Assembly (NCBI RefSeq): GCF_900233005.1
Contig: NZ_LT960611.1
Span: 2,604,001 to 2,668,000 of the forward strand
Length of the DNA: 64,000 bases
From: Vibrio tapetis subsp. tapetis
Lineage (GTDB): Bacteria > Pseudomonadota > Gammaproteobacteria > Enterobacterales > Vibrionaceae
Reading direction: 5' to 3'
The notes beneath the pieces were generated by a model. It was not told the origin of the DNA. It saw nothing but the letters and a program-made list of their open reading frames with translations, and ran no database searches. The translations under genes were made by a program, and so were the position numbers. Positions within the stretch are counted from its first letter, which is position 1. The number at the start of each line of letters is the position of its first letter. This document shows positions 34,394 through 45,757 of the stretch, one piece after another.

Positions 34394-35305
34394 ATGTGGT
34401 TTAAAAACTGTTTAGTGTATCGCTTTAACCGTGATATCGAATTCAACGCCGAACAACTTGAAACGCAACTGCAAGAGTTTCGTTTTACACCGTGTGGTAG
34501 CCAAGACAAACAAAAATTTGGCTGGACAACAGCTATGGGCAGACACGGCGATATGATGACTCATGTGTCTGAAAACCGCATTCTAATCTGTGCCAAGAAA
34601 GAAGAAAAAATGTTGCCAGCGTCGGTCATCAAAGATTCGCTAGCAGCAAAGATTGACATGATGGAAGCCCAAGAAGGCCGCCCTTTAAAGAAAAAAGAAA
34701 AAGACAATTTAAAAGACGACATCATTATCGACCTGCTTCCACGCGCATTTAGCCGTAGCAACCACACGTTCGTACTGATTTTACCTGAACAAGGTTTCAT
34801 CTTGGTTGATGCTAGTAGCTACAAAAAAGCAGAAGATGTATTAGCTCTATTACGTAAAACCATGGGTAGCTTACCTGTTGTTCCGGCTATTCCAGAACAA
34901 GCAATTGAAACCACGCTCACTGAGTGGGTTAAGACTGGTAATACTCCATCAGGCATTACCATGCTTGATGAAGCTGAACTCAAATCTTTACTAGAAGATG
35001 GCGGCATCATCCACTGTAAGAAACAAGAATTGAGCGCAGATGAAATTCAGTCGCATATTGAAGCTAATAAGGTGGTAACTAAACTAGCCATCAATTGGCA
35101 AGATCGTATTGAATTTGTTTTAGCTGACGATTGCAGTGTGAAGCGCCTTAAGTTTAGCGATGAACTAAAAGACCAAAATGAAGATATCCCACGAGAAGAT
35201 CAAGCCGCTCGCTTTGATGCAGATTTCTCTCTAATGTGTAGTGAACTTGGCGCATTTTTGCCAAACCTGTTTGACACGCTAGGTGGTCTGCCAAAGGCTG
35301 AGTAG
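34394..35305 (+). CDS. rdgC: Recombination-associated protein RdgC
   Basis: Nucleoid-associated, ring-shaped DNA-binding protein that restrains RecA. The family N terminus [14 protein letters not shown] is present, as are the internal [15 protein letters not shown] and the C-terminal [22 protein letters not shown]. It is 303 aa, the same as E. coli. It is divergent from phoB. Confidence 0.95.
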   Translation: MWFKNCLVYRFNRDIEFNAEQLETQLQEFRFTPCGSQDKQKFGWTTAMGRHGDMMTHVSENRILICAKKEEKMLPASVIKDSLAAKIDMMEAQEGRPLKKKEKDNLKDDIIIDLLPRAFSRSNHTFVLILPEQGFILVDASSYKKAEDVLALLRKTMGSLPVVPAIPEQAIETTLTEWVKTGNTPSGITMLDEAELKSLLEDGGIIHCKKQELSADEIQSHIEANKVVTKLAINWQDRIEFVLADDCSVKRLKFSDELKDQNEDIPREDQAARFDADFSLMCSELGAFLPNLFDTLGGLPKAE

Positions 35306-35341
35306 AGCCCGAAGCTAAATGGCTTCGCTACTCGATACGAT

Positions 35342-35376
35342 AAAGCCGGAACAAGGACATCTTGCTCTGGCTTTTT
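35342..35376 (+). terminator. Intrinsic terminator of rdgC
   Basis: Stem AAAGCCgGAaCAAG / CTTGcTCtGGCTTT with loop GACAT, followed by T6. Three mismatches interrupt the stem. Confidence 0.7.
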
Positions 35377-35513
35377 TCTTTTTTAGTTTCTACCGACAAA
35401 GTACTCTTTCTACTTCTTCTCTTTCCTCTTTTACACATTTAGCGTAAAATTTTCGCCCCACTAATACCACGTATTGGTATTGGACTGACTTGAGATCAGA
35501 AGAGAATTGAGCA

Positions 35514-36893
35514 ATGTTTAAACCAGAACTTTTATCCCCAGCGGGTAGCCTTAAAAACATGCGCTACGCATTTGCCTACGGTGCAGACGCAGTTTATGCC
35601 GGCCAGCCTCGCTACAGCCTACGTGTACGTAATAACGAGTTTAACCACGACAACCTAAAAATTGGTATCGATGAAGCCCATGCTCAAGGTAAAAAGCTGT
35701 ACGTTGTTTGTAATATTCAACCACACAACTCTAAGCTAAAAACCTTCATTCGCGATTTAAAGCCAATTGTTGAAATGGGACCAGATGCGTTGATTATGTC
35801 TGATCCTGGTTTGATCATGTTGGTTCGCGAATCTTTTCCTGATGTGGCAATTCACCTATCGGTTCAAGCGAATGCTGTAAACTGGGCGACGGTTAAGTTT
35901 TGGTCTAGTCAAGGTATCGAACGTGTCATCTTATCTCGTGAGCTTTCACTCGAAGAGATTGAAGAAGTTCGTGAGCATTGCCCTGAGACTGAATTAGAGA
36001 TCTTCGTTCACGGTGCACTTTGCATGGCATACTCTGGCCGCTGCTTACTCTCTGGTTACATTAACAAGCGCGATCCAAACCAAGGTACTTGTACTAACGC
36101 ATGCCGTTGGGAATACAAAGTAGAAGAAGCAAAAGAAGACGAAGCCGGTCAAATTGTTGAAGTTCAAGATGCTTCAGTTCAAATCCAAGAAGCAGAAGAG
36201 CGCCCAGACAATACACTAGGTCTAGGCAAGCCAACTGACGAAGTGGTGCTGCTTTCTGAGAGCCACCGCCCTGAAGAAAAAATGGCTGCGTTCGAAGACG
36301 AACACGGCACCTACATCATGAACTCTAAAGATCTACGTGCGATACAACACGTAGAACGTTTGACTAAGATGGGTGTTCATTCACTTAAAATCGAAGGCCG
36401 TACTAAGTCATTCTATTACTGCGCTCGTACTGCTCAGGTATATCGTAAAGCCATTGATGATGCGGTAGCAGGCAAGCCATTTGATGAGAGCCTAATGGGT
36501 ACGCTAGAGAGCCTAGCTCATCGTGGATACACTGAGGGCTTCTTACGCCGTCATACCCATGATACTTATCAAAACTACGATTATGGCTACTCAGTATCTG
36601 ATGCTCAGCAATTTGTTGGTGAGTTTACAGGTAAGCGTCGTGGCGACCTTGCTGAAGTGGAAGTAAAAAACAAATTCCTTGTTGGTGACAGCTTAGAGCT
36701 AATGACGCCAAACGGAAACGTTGTATTTACGTTAGAGCGAATGGAAAACCGCAAGTCTGAAGTGATTGACGATGCAAAAGGCAATGGCCACTTTGTGTTC
36801 ATTCCAATGCCTGAAGATATGGACTTAGAATTCGGGCTGCTTATGCGTAACCTAAATTCTGGCCAAGATACTCGTAACCCTACCGGTAAATAA
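35514..36893 (+). CDS. trhP: tRNA hydroxylation protein TrhP (peptidase U32 family, YegQ)
   Basis: U32-family protein needed with prephenate and Fe-S enzymes for 5-hydroxyuridine at position 34 of some tRNAs. The U32 signature is at about 165-185 (EIFVHGALCMAYSGRCLLSG). Conserved cysteines are C170, C178 and later RDPNQGTCTNACRWEY, likely cluster ligands. A charged stretch rich in E and Q (about 205-235) precedes GTYIMNSKDLRAI. It is 459 aa against 453 for E. coli YegQ. It is monocistronic with its own terminator. Confidence 0.92.
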   Translation: MFKPELLSPAGSLKNMRYAFAYGADAVYAGQPRYSLRVRNNEFNHDNLKIGIDEAHAQGKKLYVVCNIQPHNSKLKTFIRDLKPIVEMGPDALIMSDPGLIMLVRESFPDVAIHLSVQANAVNWATVKFWSSQGIERVILSRELSLEEIEEVREHCPETELEIFVHGALCMAYSGRCLLSGYINKRDPNQGTCTNACRWEYKVEEAKEDEAGQIVEVQDASVQIQEAEERPDNTLGLGKPTDEVVLLSESHRPEEKMAAFEDEHGTYIMNSKDLRAIQHVERLTKMGVHSLKIEGRTKSFYYCARTAQVYRKAIDDAVAGKPFDESLMGTLESLAHRGYTEGFLRRHTHDTYQNYDYGYSVSDAQQFVGEFTGKRRGDLAEVEVKNKFLVGDSLELMTPNGNVVFTLERMENRKSEVIDDAKGNGHFVFIPMPEDMDLEFGLLMRNLNSGQDTRNPTGK

Positions 36894-36918
36894 GCTAAGC
36901 TTCTCTATAACCTATAAT

Positions 36919-36949
36919 AAAGCCTGCTCATCAGCAGGCTTTGCTTTTT
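36919..36949 (+). terminator. Intrinsic terminator of trhP
   Basis: Perfect stem AAAGCCTGCT / AGCAGGCTTT with loop CATC, then TTGCTTTTT. The rest of the 36950-37205 spacer is A/T-rich and I see no further gene or RNA in it. Confidence 0.85.
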
Positions 36950-37205
36950 GCAACGCAAATTGGTAATTACTCCCATTCAGCGAGCGTTAGATCTCAACTT
37001 TGCCTCTTTAAACCCGCCTCTATTTGTACCAGATCGCATTTGTATTTCTAATTAATTGTTTTATCAGTCATTTACGATCAAGATTATTATTCAATGATTT
37101 TGGCATCTTGTGTGCATGTATTTATATGCAATCAGATACCTTGCCGATATTCAGAGTTATACAACAGCTCTAACCCGATGTACTTATTAAAGATGGGGTA
37201 GCACT

Positions 37206-37436
37206 ATGAGTGATATCTATAAAATTGAAACCTACAGCGAGACTTGTGCTCAGATCATTTTAGAATCTGTCGAGCGTTCTGGTGGCCGTGCGGTTATTCG
37301 AGGATGGGCTGTATTGACCAATCATGAATTCACGGCTTCTCAAGCCCAGCACATTCTTTCATTAGTATCGCGAACTAGCGATGATATCAGCGCCGATGAC
37401 TTTGCCGCGTGGATACAAATAAAACTCGCAGCCTAG
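37206..37436 (+). CDS. Hypothetical protein, 76 aa
   Basis: Not recognised. The ATG follows GGGGTAGCACT. The sequence is soluble, slightly acidic and has no membrane segment or signal. It looks like a short alpha/beta protein (ETCAQIILESVERSGGRAVIRGWAVLTNHEF, then SQAQHILSLVSRTSDDISADDFAAWI). Codon use resembles that of its neighbours, which supports a real gene. It is flanked by trhP and the YfhL-type ferredoxin, both on the plus strand, but separated from each by long spacers, so no operon can be inferred. Confidence 0.6.
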   Translation: MSDIYKIETYSETCAQIILESVERSGGRAVIRGWAVLTNHEFTASQAQHILSLVSRTSDDISADDFAAWIQIKLAA

Positions 37437-37482
37437 TTAATTGCACATACATTAACCAGACTGTCATTAGCTATAACCTCAT

Positions 37483-37510
37483 TTGGCTAACTCCCCTTTT
37501 ATGGTACACT
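37483..37510 (+). promoter_or_regulatory. Candidate promoter of the YfhL-type ferredoxin gene
   Basis: TTGGCT (37483-37488), a 16-bp spacer, then TACACT (37505-37510). It would give a leader of about 190 nt before the ATG at 37705. Confidence 0.55.
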
Positions 37511-37604
37511 TCGCCGCTTGAAAAATAACAAAGCCAACAACGCGCTTTGTGTGTTTGTTGTATGGACGAGTACCAACAAGCATTTATCGGTTTAGCTGTG
37601 TGAG

Positions 37605-37637
37605 TGTTCATCGAAATACCAGTGATTTCAATGAACA
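37605..37637 (+). other. Stem-loop in the leader of the ferredoxin gene
   Basis: TGTTCATCGAAAT and ATTTCAATGAACA pair at 12 of 13 positions around a 7-nt loop. It lies in the predicted untranslated leader, 68 nt before the start codon. A smaller hairpin (CAAAGC / GCTTTG) lies upstream near 37530-37550. Confidence 0.6.
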
Positions 37638-37704
37638 TTGGACGTATGCAGGATGTATTAATACACGCGAAGCCATTATTACGACTTTAATAGGTAAGTT
37701 AACT

Positions 37705-37959
37705 ATGGCCCTACTAATACAAAAATCATGTATTAACTGTGATATGTGCGATCCTGAGTGCCCTAATGGCGCGATTACTATGGGTGATAGCATCTATGAA
37801 ATCGACCCATTGTTGTGTACTGAGTGCAAAGGCCACTACGATAAACCGACCTGCCAGTCTGTATGCCCTATTACTAAGTGCATTATCACCGATCCAAAGC
37901 ACGTAGAAACAGAAGAAGAATTACTTGAAAAGTTTGTCATTATTCAAGGTTTAGCTTAA
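37705..37959 (+). CDS. yfhL: YfhL family 4Fe-4S dicluster ferredoxin
   Basis: Small ferredoxin (84 aa) with two cluster motifs: CINCDMCDPECP, and CTECKGHYDKPTCQSVCP with the longer spacing typical of the YfhL/Alvin-type. Electron partners are unknown. The family start MALLIQKSCINCDMC is the ATG at 37705. An open frame continues upstream to 37549 but covers the structured leader and has no similarity. Confidence 0.92.
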   Translation: MALLIQKSCINCDMCDPECPNGAITMGDSIYEIDPLLCTECKGHYDKPTCQSVCPITKCIITDPKHVETEEELLEKFVIIQGLA

Positions 37960-37975
37960 ACACCCCAAACAAGTG

Positions 37976-38012
37976 AAAAAGCCCGCTAGTAAAAAACTAG
38001 CGGGCTTTTTTG
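37976..38012. terminator. Terminator between ferredoxin gene and rRNA operon
   Basis: Perfect stem GCCCGCTAG / CTAGCGGGC with a TAAAAA loop, A5 before and T6 after, so it is potentially bidirectional at the convergent gene ends. Confidence 0.9.
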
Positions 38013-38060
38013 TGCCTCAGTCTCATGACAGAACCATCAAATTTATTCTTCACAGAATGC

Positions 38061-38094
38061 AAAAAGGCTCTAATCTTTCGACTAGAGCCTTCTT
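38061..38094 (-). terminator. Second (distal) terminator of the rRNA operon
   Basis: Stem GGCTCTAaTC / GACTAGAGCC with loop TTTC. It is a near-copy of the terminator at 38206-38240 and belongs to the duplicated unit that also carries the tRNA-Trp remnant. Confidence 0.8.
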
Positions 38095-38099
38095 TAATA

Positions 38100-38188
38100 T
38101 GGCAGGGGTGGAGAGATTCGAACTCCCAACACGCGCTGCTTTTGTGAATTAGGGGAATCCGCTGCTTTGCCAAAATGGTTTACACGAT
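38100..38188 (-). pseudogene. Degenerate second copy of tRNA-Trp
   Basis: The 3' half (CCA end, acceptor 3' strand, T arm; 38100-38135) is identical to the intact tRNA-Trp. Next comes about 18 nt of unrelated sequence replacing part of the anticodon arm. A recognisable GGAATCCGCTGC and D-arm remnant follows, with a ruined acceptor 5' strand (TTTACACGAT instead of GCTACACCCCT). It cannot fold as a tRNA. It is the result of a 146-bp tandem duplication. Confidence 0.85.
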
Positions 38189-38205
38189 ATTTTACTTCAA
38201 GAATG

Positions 38206-38240
38206 CAAAAAGGCTCTAGTCTTTCGACTAGAGCCTTTTT
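38206..38240 (-). terminator. Proximal terminator of the rRNA operon
   Basis: Perfect stem GGCTCTAGTC / GACTAGAGCC with loop TTTC, flanked by A- and T-runs, directly after tRNA-Trp. Confidence 0.85.
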
Positions 38241-38245
38241 AAATA

Positions 38246-38322
<77 letters not shown>

Positions 38323-38358
38323 ATCTTCAGTTTTAAAGAGCTGAAACTCTTGAATAAG

Positions 38359-38435
38359 TGGCGGAGTGGACGGGACTCGAACCCGCGACCCCCGGCGTGA
38401 CAGGCCAGTATTCTAACCAACTGAACTACCACTCC
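38359..38435 (-). tRNA. tRNA-Asp (GTC)
   Basis: A 77-nt tRNA with encoded CCA. The acceptor GGAGTGG pairs with CCACTCC, the anticodon loop is CTGTCAC, and the T loop is GTTCGAGTC. It lies between 5S rRNA and tRNA-Trp. Confidence 0.95.
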
Positions 38436-38502
38436 GCAGTGGAATACTCACAAAGTGAGTGTTCATATCTTTAGATTGGTCAATCTAAAGATTAAATTTA
38501 AA

Positions 38503-38620
38503 GCCTGGCGATGTCCTACTCTCACATGGGGAAACCCCACACTACCATCGGCGCTACTGCGTTTCACTTCTGAGTTCGGCATGGAATCAGGTGGGTCCGC
38601 AACGCTATGGTCGCCAAGCA
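38503..38620 (-). rRNA. rrf: 5S ribosomal RNA
   Basis: About 118 nt, starting TGCTTGGCGACC and ending GCCAGGC; the terminal stem and the conserved internal loop CCGAACTCAGAAG are present. Ends are accurate to a few bases. Confidence 0.97.
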
Positions 38621-38634
38621 AATTCTTCAAGTTC

Positions 38635-38739
38635 GAAGTGCTAAGTTCTAAAAGCTAAGTGCTTAAAGACAAGACTTCGGACTTATAATCTGGAAAGCTG
38701 TTTTTTGCTCCATACTTCGCTTTTAGCATTTAGTACTTC
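38635..38739. repeat. Imperfect inverted repeat in the 23S-5S spacer
   Basis: The 21-nt arms at 38635-38655 and 38719-38739 match at 18 of 21 positions (GAAGTGCTAAG ... CTAAAAGC against GAAGTACTAAA ... CTAAAAGC). The spacer between 23S and 5S is about 190 nt. The arms use the same gcttttagc words as the repeat at 11100-11190. Confidence 0.65.
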
Positions 38740-38810
38740 GCATTTAATCGTTCTCTACACATTCAATTATGTTCTTGCTTTGAGTCCAATCAAAACCCCT
38801 TGGGTGTTGT

Positions 38811-41702
<2,892 letters not shown>

Positions 41703-41965
41703 ATACAACCCCAAGAGGTCTTATGTATGGATTGTTTGCTTTCACTTTTTAAAGTGAAGACAAACCAGCAACCAAGGTTGTCTCTCTATTTTATGAGTGA
41801 GAGACGTTCGATTTTGCCGGACTCAAATATGTTTTCATTTACATGAAAACCCAAGAACACTTGAATGTGTGTTGGTACCTATCACTCTTAAAGAGTCATA
41901 GGATTTGAGAACTTTTAAATTTGAATAACAACTAATCACAGTCGTTATTCGTCAGCTTTCCAAAT

Positions 41966-41977
41966 TGTTAAAGAGCA
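41966..41977 (-). promoter_or_regulatory. boxA in the 16S-23S spacer
   Basis: TGCTCTTTAACA on the minus strand, a perfect copy of the rRNA antitermination boxA, between tRNA-Ala and 23S. Confidence 0.85.
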
Positions 41978-42039
41978 AAAGTTTGTTTCTATTGAAACGA
42001 AACCATTTTTAAAAACACTATCGCTAATGCGTTTAAAGA

Positions 42040-42115
42040 TGGTGGAGCTATGCGGGATCGAACCGCAGACCTCCTGCGTGCAAGGCAGGCGCTCTCCCAG
42101 CTGAGCTATAGCCCC
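42040..42115 (-). tRNA. tRNA-Ala (TGC)
   Basis: A 76-nt tRNA with encoded CCA: GGGGCTATAGCTCAGCTGGG at the 5' end and anticodon loop CTTGCAC. It is the second tRNA of the 16S-23S spacer. Confidence 0.96.
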
Positions 42116-42156
42116 AGATGTTTAATGTTATTGCCAATTTCTTTTGGGAAAGAAAT

Positions 42157-42233
42157 TGGTGGGTCTGAGTGGACTCGAACCACCGACCTCCCGCTTATCA
42201 GGCGAGCGCTCTAACCAGCTGAGCTACAGACCC
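42157..42233 (-). tRNA. tRNA-Ile (GAT)
   Basis: A 77-nt tRNA with encoded CCA: the acceptor GGGTCTG pairs with CAGACCC and the anticodon loop is CTGATAA. It is the first tRNA of the 16S-23S spacer. Confidence 0.96.
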
Positions 42234-42303
42234 AACATTAAAACTCTTTTGCTTTTTCAAACCATATCAATCTGTGTGGGTACTCATCGTGAAAATCTTC
42301 GTA

Positions 42304-43848
<1,545 letters not shown>

Positions 43849-44145
43849 AAGATTTTGTCGGCTCAATGAATACTGACTTCAAAACTAATATTTACCGCTC
43901 TTTCGAAAAAGAACAGAAACATGTAATTCTAAAGCTATTACCATTCCAACAGAATGGTAATGAATTGACTGTGCCAAAATTAAGTAAACTTAATTTCGTA
44001 TTGGTCACTCAGTTCATTGAAACCAAAGTTGTTTCCGAAGAAACTGTTTTTACCGAGGTAAAAACTTTTTTGATTATCATCAACGAGTGCCCACACAGAT
44101 TGATAGGTTTAAATTGTTAAAGAGCTTTCCGATTTAAGCTACGCT
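43849..44145 (-). promoter_or_regulatory. rRNA operon leader (promoter-distal part) with boxA
   Basis: Leader between the IS10 insertion and 16S. boxA-like AGCTCTTTAACA (11 of 12 to consensus) is at 44115-44126. Two strong hairpins follow toward 16S: 44046-44065 (8-9 bp) and 43937-43961 (perfect 10 bp, 5-nt loop). I find no rRNA-type promoter in this part; those lie beyond the insertion at 45498-45622. Confidence 0.8.
44137..44145. repeat. IS10 target-site duplication, left
   Basis: AGCTACGCT, repeated at 45475-45483. It fits the IS10 target preference NGCTNAGCN at all but one fixed position. Confidence 0.92.
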
Positions 44146-44190
44146 CTGATGAATCCCCTAATGATTTTGGTAAAAATCATTAAGTTAAGG

Positions 44191-44260
44191 TGGATACACA
44201 TCTTGTCATATGATCAAATGGTTTCGCGAAAAATCAATAATCAGACAACAAGATGTGCGA
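44191..44260 (-). ncRNA. RNA-OUT antisense RNA of IS10
   Basis: By position relative to IS10, the roughly 70-nt antisense RNA should start near 44260 and run toward the outside end. The long stem is visible: CACATCTTGT near 44247-44256 pairs with ACAAGATGTG near 44198-44207. It overlaps the transposase ribosome binding site and first codons and blocks translation in the studied element. pOUT lies within the start of the transposase gene. Confidence 0.8.
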
Positions 44261-45461
44261 ACTCGATATTTTACACGACTCTCTTTACCAATTCTGCCCC
44301 GAATTACACTTAAAACGACTCAACAGCTTAACGTTGGCTTGCCACGCATTACTTGACTGTAAAACTCTCACTCTTACCGAACTTGGCCGTAACCTGCCAA
44401 CCAAAGCGAGAACAAAACATAACATCAAACGAATCGACCGATTGTTAGGTAATCGTCACCTCCACAAAGAGCGACTCGCTGTATACCGTTGGCATGCTAG
44501 CTTTATCTGTTCGGGCAATACGATGCCCATTGTACTTGTTGACTGGTCTGATATTCGTGAGCAAAAACGACTTATGGTATTGCGAGCTTCAGTCGCACTA
44601 CACGGTCGTTCTGTTACTCTTTATGAGAAAGCGTTCCCGCTTTCAGAGCAATGTTCAAAGAAAGCTCATGACCAATTTCTAGCCGACCTTGCGAGCATTC
44701 TACCGAGTAACACCACACCGCTCATTGTCAGTGATGCTGGCTTTAAAGTGCCATGGTATAAATCCGTTGAGAAGCTGGGTTGGTACTGGTTAAGTCGAGT
44801 AAGAGGAAAAGTACAATATGCAGACCTAGGAGCGGAAAACTGGAAACCTATCAGCAACTTACATGATATGTCATCTAGTCACTCAAAGACTTTAGGCTAT
44901 AAGAGGCTGACTAAAAGCAATCCAATCTCATGCCAAATTCTATTGTATAAATCTCGCTCTAAAGGCCGAAAAAATCAGCGCTCGACACGGACTCATTGTC
45001 ACCACCCGTCACCTAAAATCTACTCAGCGTCGGCAAAGGAGCCATGGGTTCTAGCAACTAACTTACCTGTTGAAATTCGAACACCCAAACAACTTGTTAA
45101 TATCTATTCGAAGCGAATGCAGATTGAAGAAACCTTCCGAGACTTGAAAAGTCCTGCCTACGGACTAGGCCTACGCCATAGCCGAACGAGCAGCTCAGAG
45201 CGTTTTGATATCATGCTGCTAATCGCCCTGATGCTTCAACTAACATGTTGGCTTGCGGGCGTTCATGCTCAGAAACAAGGTTGGGACAAGCACTTCCAGG
45301 CTAACACAGTCAGAAATCGAAACGTACTCTCAACAGTTCGCTTAGGCATGGAAGTTTTGCGGCATTCTGGCTACACAATAACAAGGGAAGACTTACTCGT
45401 GGCTGCAACCCTACTAGCTCAAAATTTATTCACACATGGTTACGCTTTGGGGAAATTATGA
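44253..45461 (+). CDS. IS10 transposase
   Basis: DDE transposase of 402 aa, full length. Catalytic residues are exactly at the IS10 positions: D97 (VLVDWSD), D161 (IVSDAGF) and E292 (QIEETFRDLK), with the IS4-family Y-(2)-R-(3)-E-(6)-K signature. There is no frameshift, so it is probably active. Translation is expected to be limited by RNA-OUT. Full-length antisense transcription from the rRNA promoters would also cross it. Confidence 0.97.
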   Translation: MCELDILHDSLYQFCPELHLKRLNSLTLACHALLDCKTLTLTELGRNLPTKARTKHNIKRIDRLLGNRHLHKERLAVYRWHASFICSGNTMPIVLVDWSDIREQKRLMVLRASVALHGRSVTLYEKAFPLSEQCSKKAHDQFLADLASILPSNTTPLIVSDAGFKVPWYKSVEKLGWYWLSRVRGKVQYADLGAENWKPISNLHDMSSSHSKTLGYKRLTKSNPISCQILLYKSRSKGRKNQRSTRTHCHHPSPKIYSASAKEPWVLATNLPVEIRTPKQLVNIYSKRMQIEETFRDLKSPAYGLGLRHSRTSSSERFDIMLLIALMLQLTCWLAGVHAQKQGWDKHFQANTVRNRNVLSTVRLGMEVLRHSGYTITREDLLVAATLLAQNLFTHGYALGKL

Positions 45462-45474
45462 GGGGATCTCTCAG

Positions 45475-45483
45475 AGCTACGCT
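45475..45483. repeat. IS10 target-site duplication, right
   Basis: Second copy of AGCTACGCT. It lies about 15 bp downstream of the P2 -10 element, so the insertion point is near the start of the P2 transcript. Confidence 0.92.
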
Positions 45484-45497
45484 TGAATCGGACGGTT

Positions 45498-45525
45498 ATT
45501 CTATCGATATAAGAGTCAGTGTCAA
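45498..45525 (-). promoter_or_regulatory. rRNA operon promoter P2
   Basis: TTGACA (45520-45525), 16-bp spacer, TAGAAT (45498-45503) on the minus strand, pointing into IS10 and then the rRNA leader. Confidence 0.8.
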
Positions 45526-45594
45526 ACACTTTCTTTCATCTTAATAACCTGTTGCCTCAATTGCTTAAAAGCTTGTTTGTGACAACGAGAGCGG

Positions 45595-45650
45595 ATTATA
45601 GGGACTTTAATTTGAAGCGCAACCGCTAAAACAAAAAAACATGATTTCAC
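45595..45650 (-). promoter_or_regulatory. rRNA operon promoter P1 with UP-like element
   Basis: TTGCGC (45617-45622), 16-bp spacer, TATAAT (45595-45600), then a GC-rich discriminator CCGCTCTC. The 16-bp spacer and discriminator are typical of stringently controlled rRNA promoters. An A/T-rich UP-like stretch lies just upstream. Confidence 0.85.
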
Positions 45651-45724
45651 CATGTCGTTCGATTACAAATCAACCAAAACGTACAAAAGCACTGCAATTA
45701 TCGTCCTTGACTCAAGGTAAAATA

Positions 45725-45750
45725 AACAAAGAGCCCTTAGGCTCTTTGTT
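45725..45750 (-). terminator. Intrinsic terminator of clpB
   Basis: Stem AACAAAGAGCC / GGCTCTTTGTT with a 4-nt loop, followed by TATTTTA on the minus strand. It starts 8 bp after the clpB stop. Confidence 0.85.
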
Positions 45751-45757
45751 GTTCTCG

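Larger units (their letters stand above)
44146..45474 (+). mobile_element. IS10-Right-type insertion sequence (IS4 family)
   Basis: Exactly 1329 bp, the length of IS10-Right. The outside end is CTGATGAATCCCCTAATG and the inside end, read inward, is CTGAGAGATCCCCTCATAAT; they form the roughly 22-bp imperfect terminal repeats of IS10. A Dam site (GATC) lies at the inside end (45465-45468), and another near 44212 by the transposase promoter. A 9-bp target duplication flanks it. It appears complete and recently inserted; naturally occurring Vibrio copies have been described under the name ISVsa5. Confidence 0.96.

Noticed and set aside
37549..37704. N-terminal extension of the YfhL-type ferredoxin
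   Set aside because: No family similarity before MALLIQKSC, and the stretch forms hairpins of the leader.
43866..44120. 84-codon plus-strand frame in the rRNA leader
   Set aside because: It covers boxA and leader hairpins on the opposite strand. Its composition reflects RNA structure, and no ribosome binding site precedes it.
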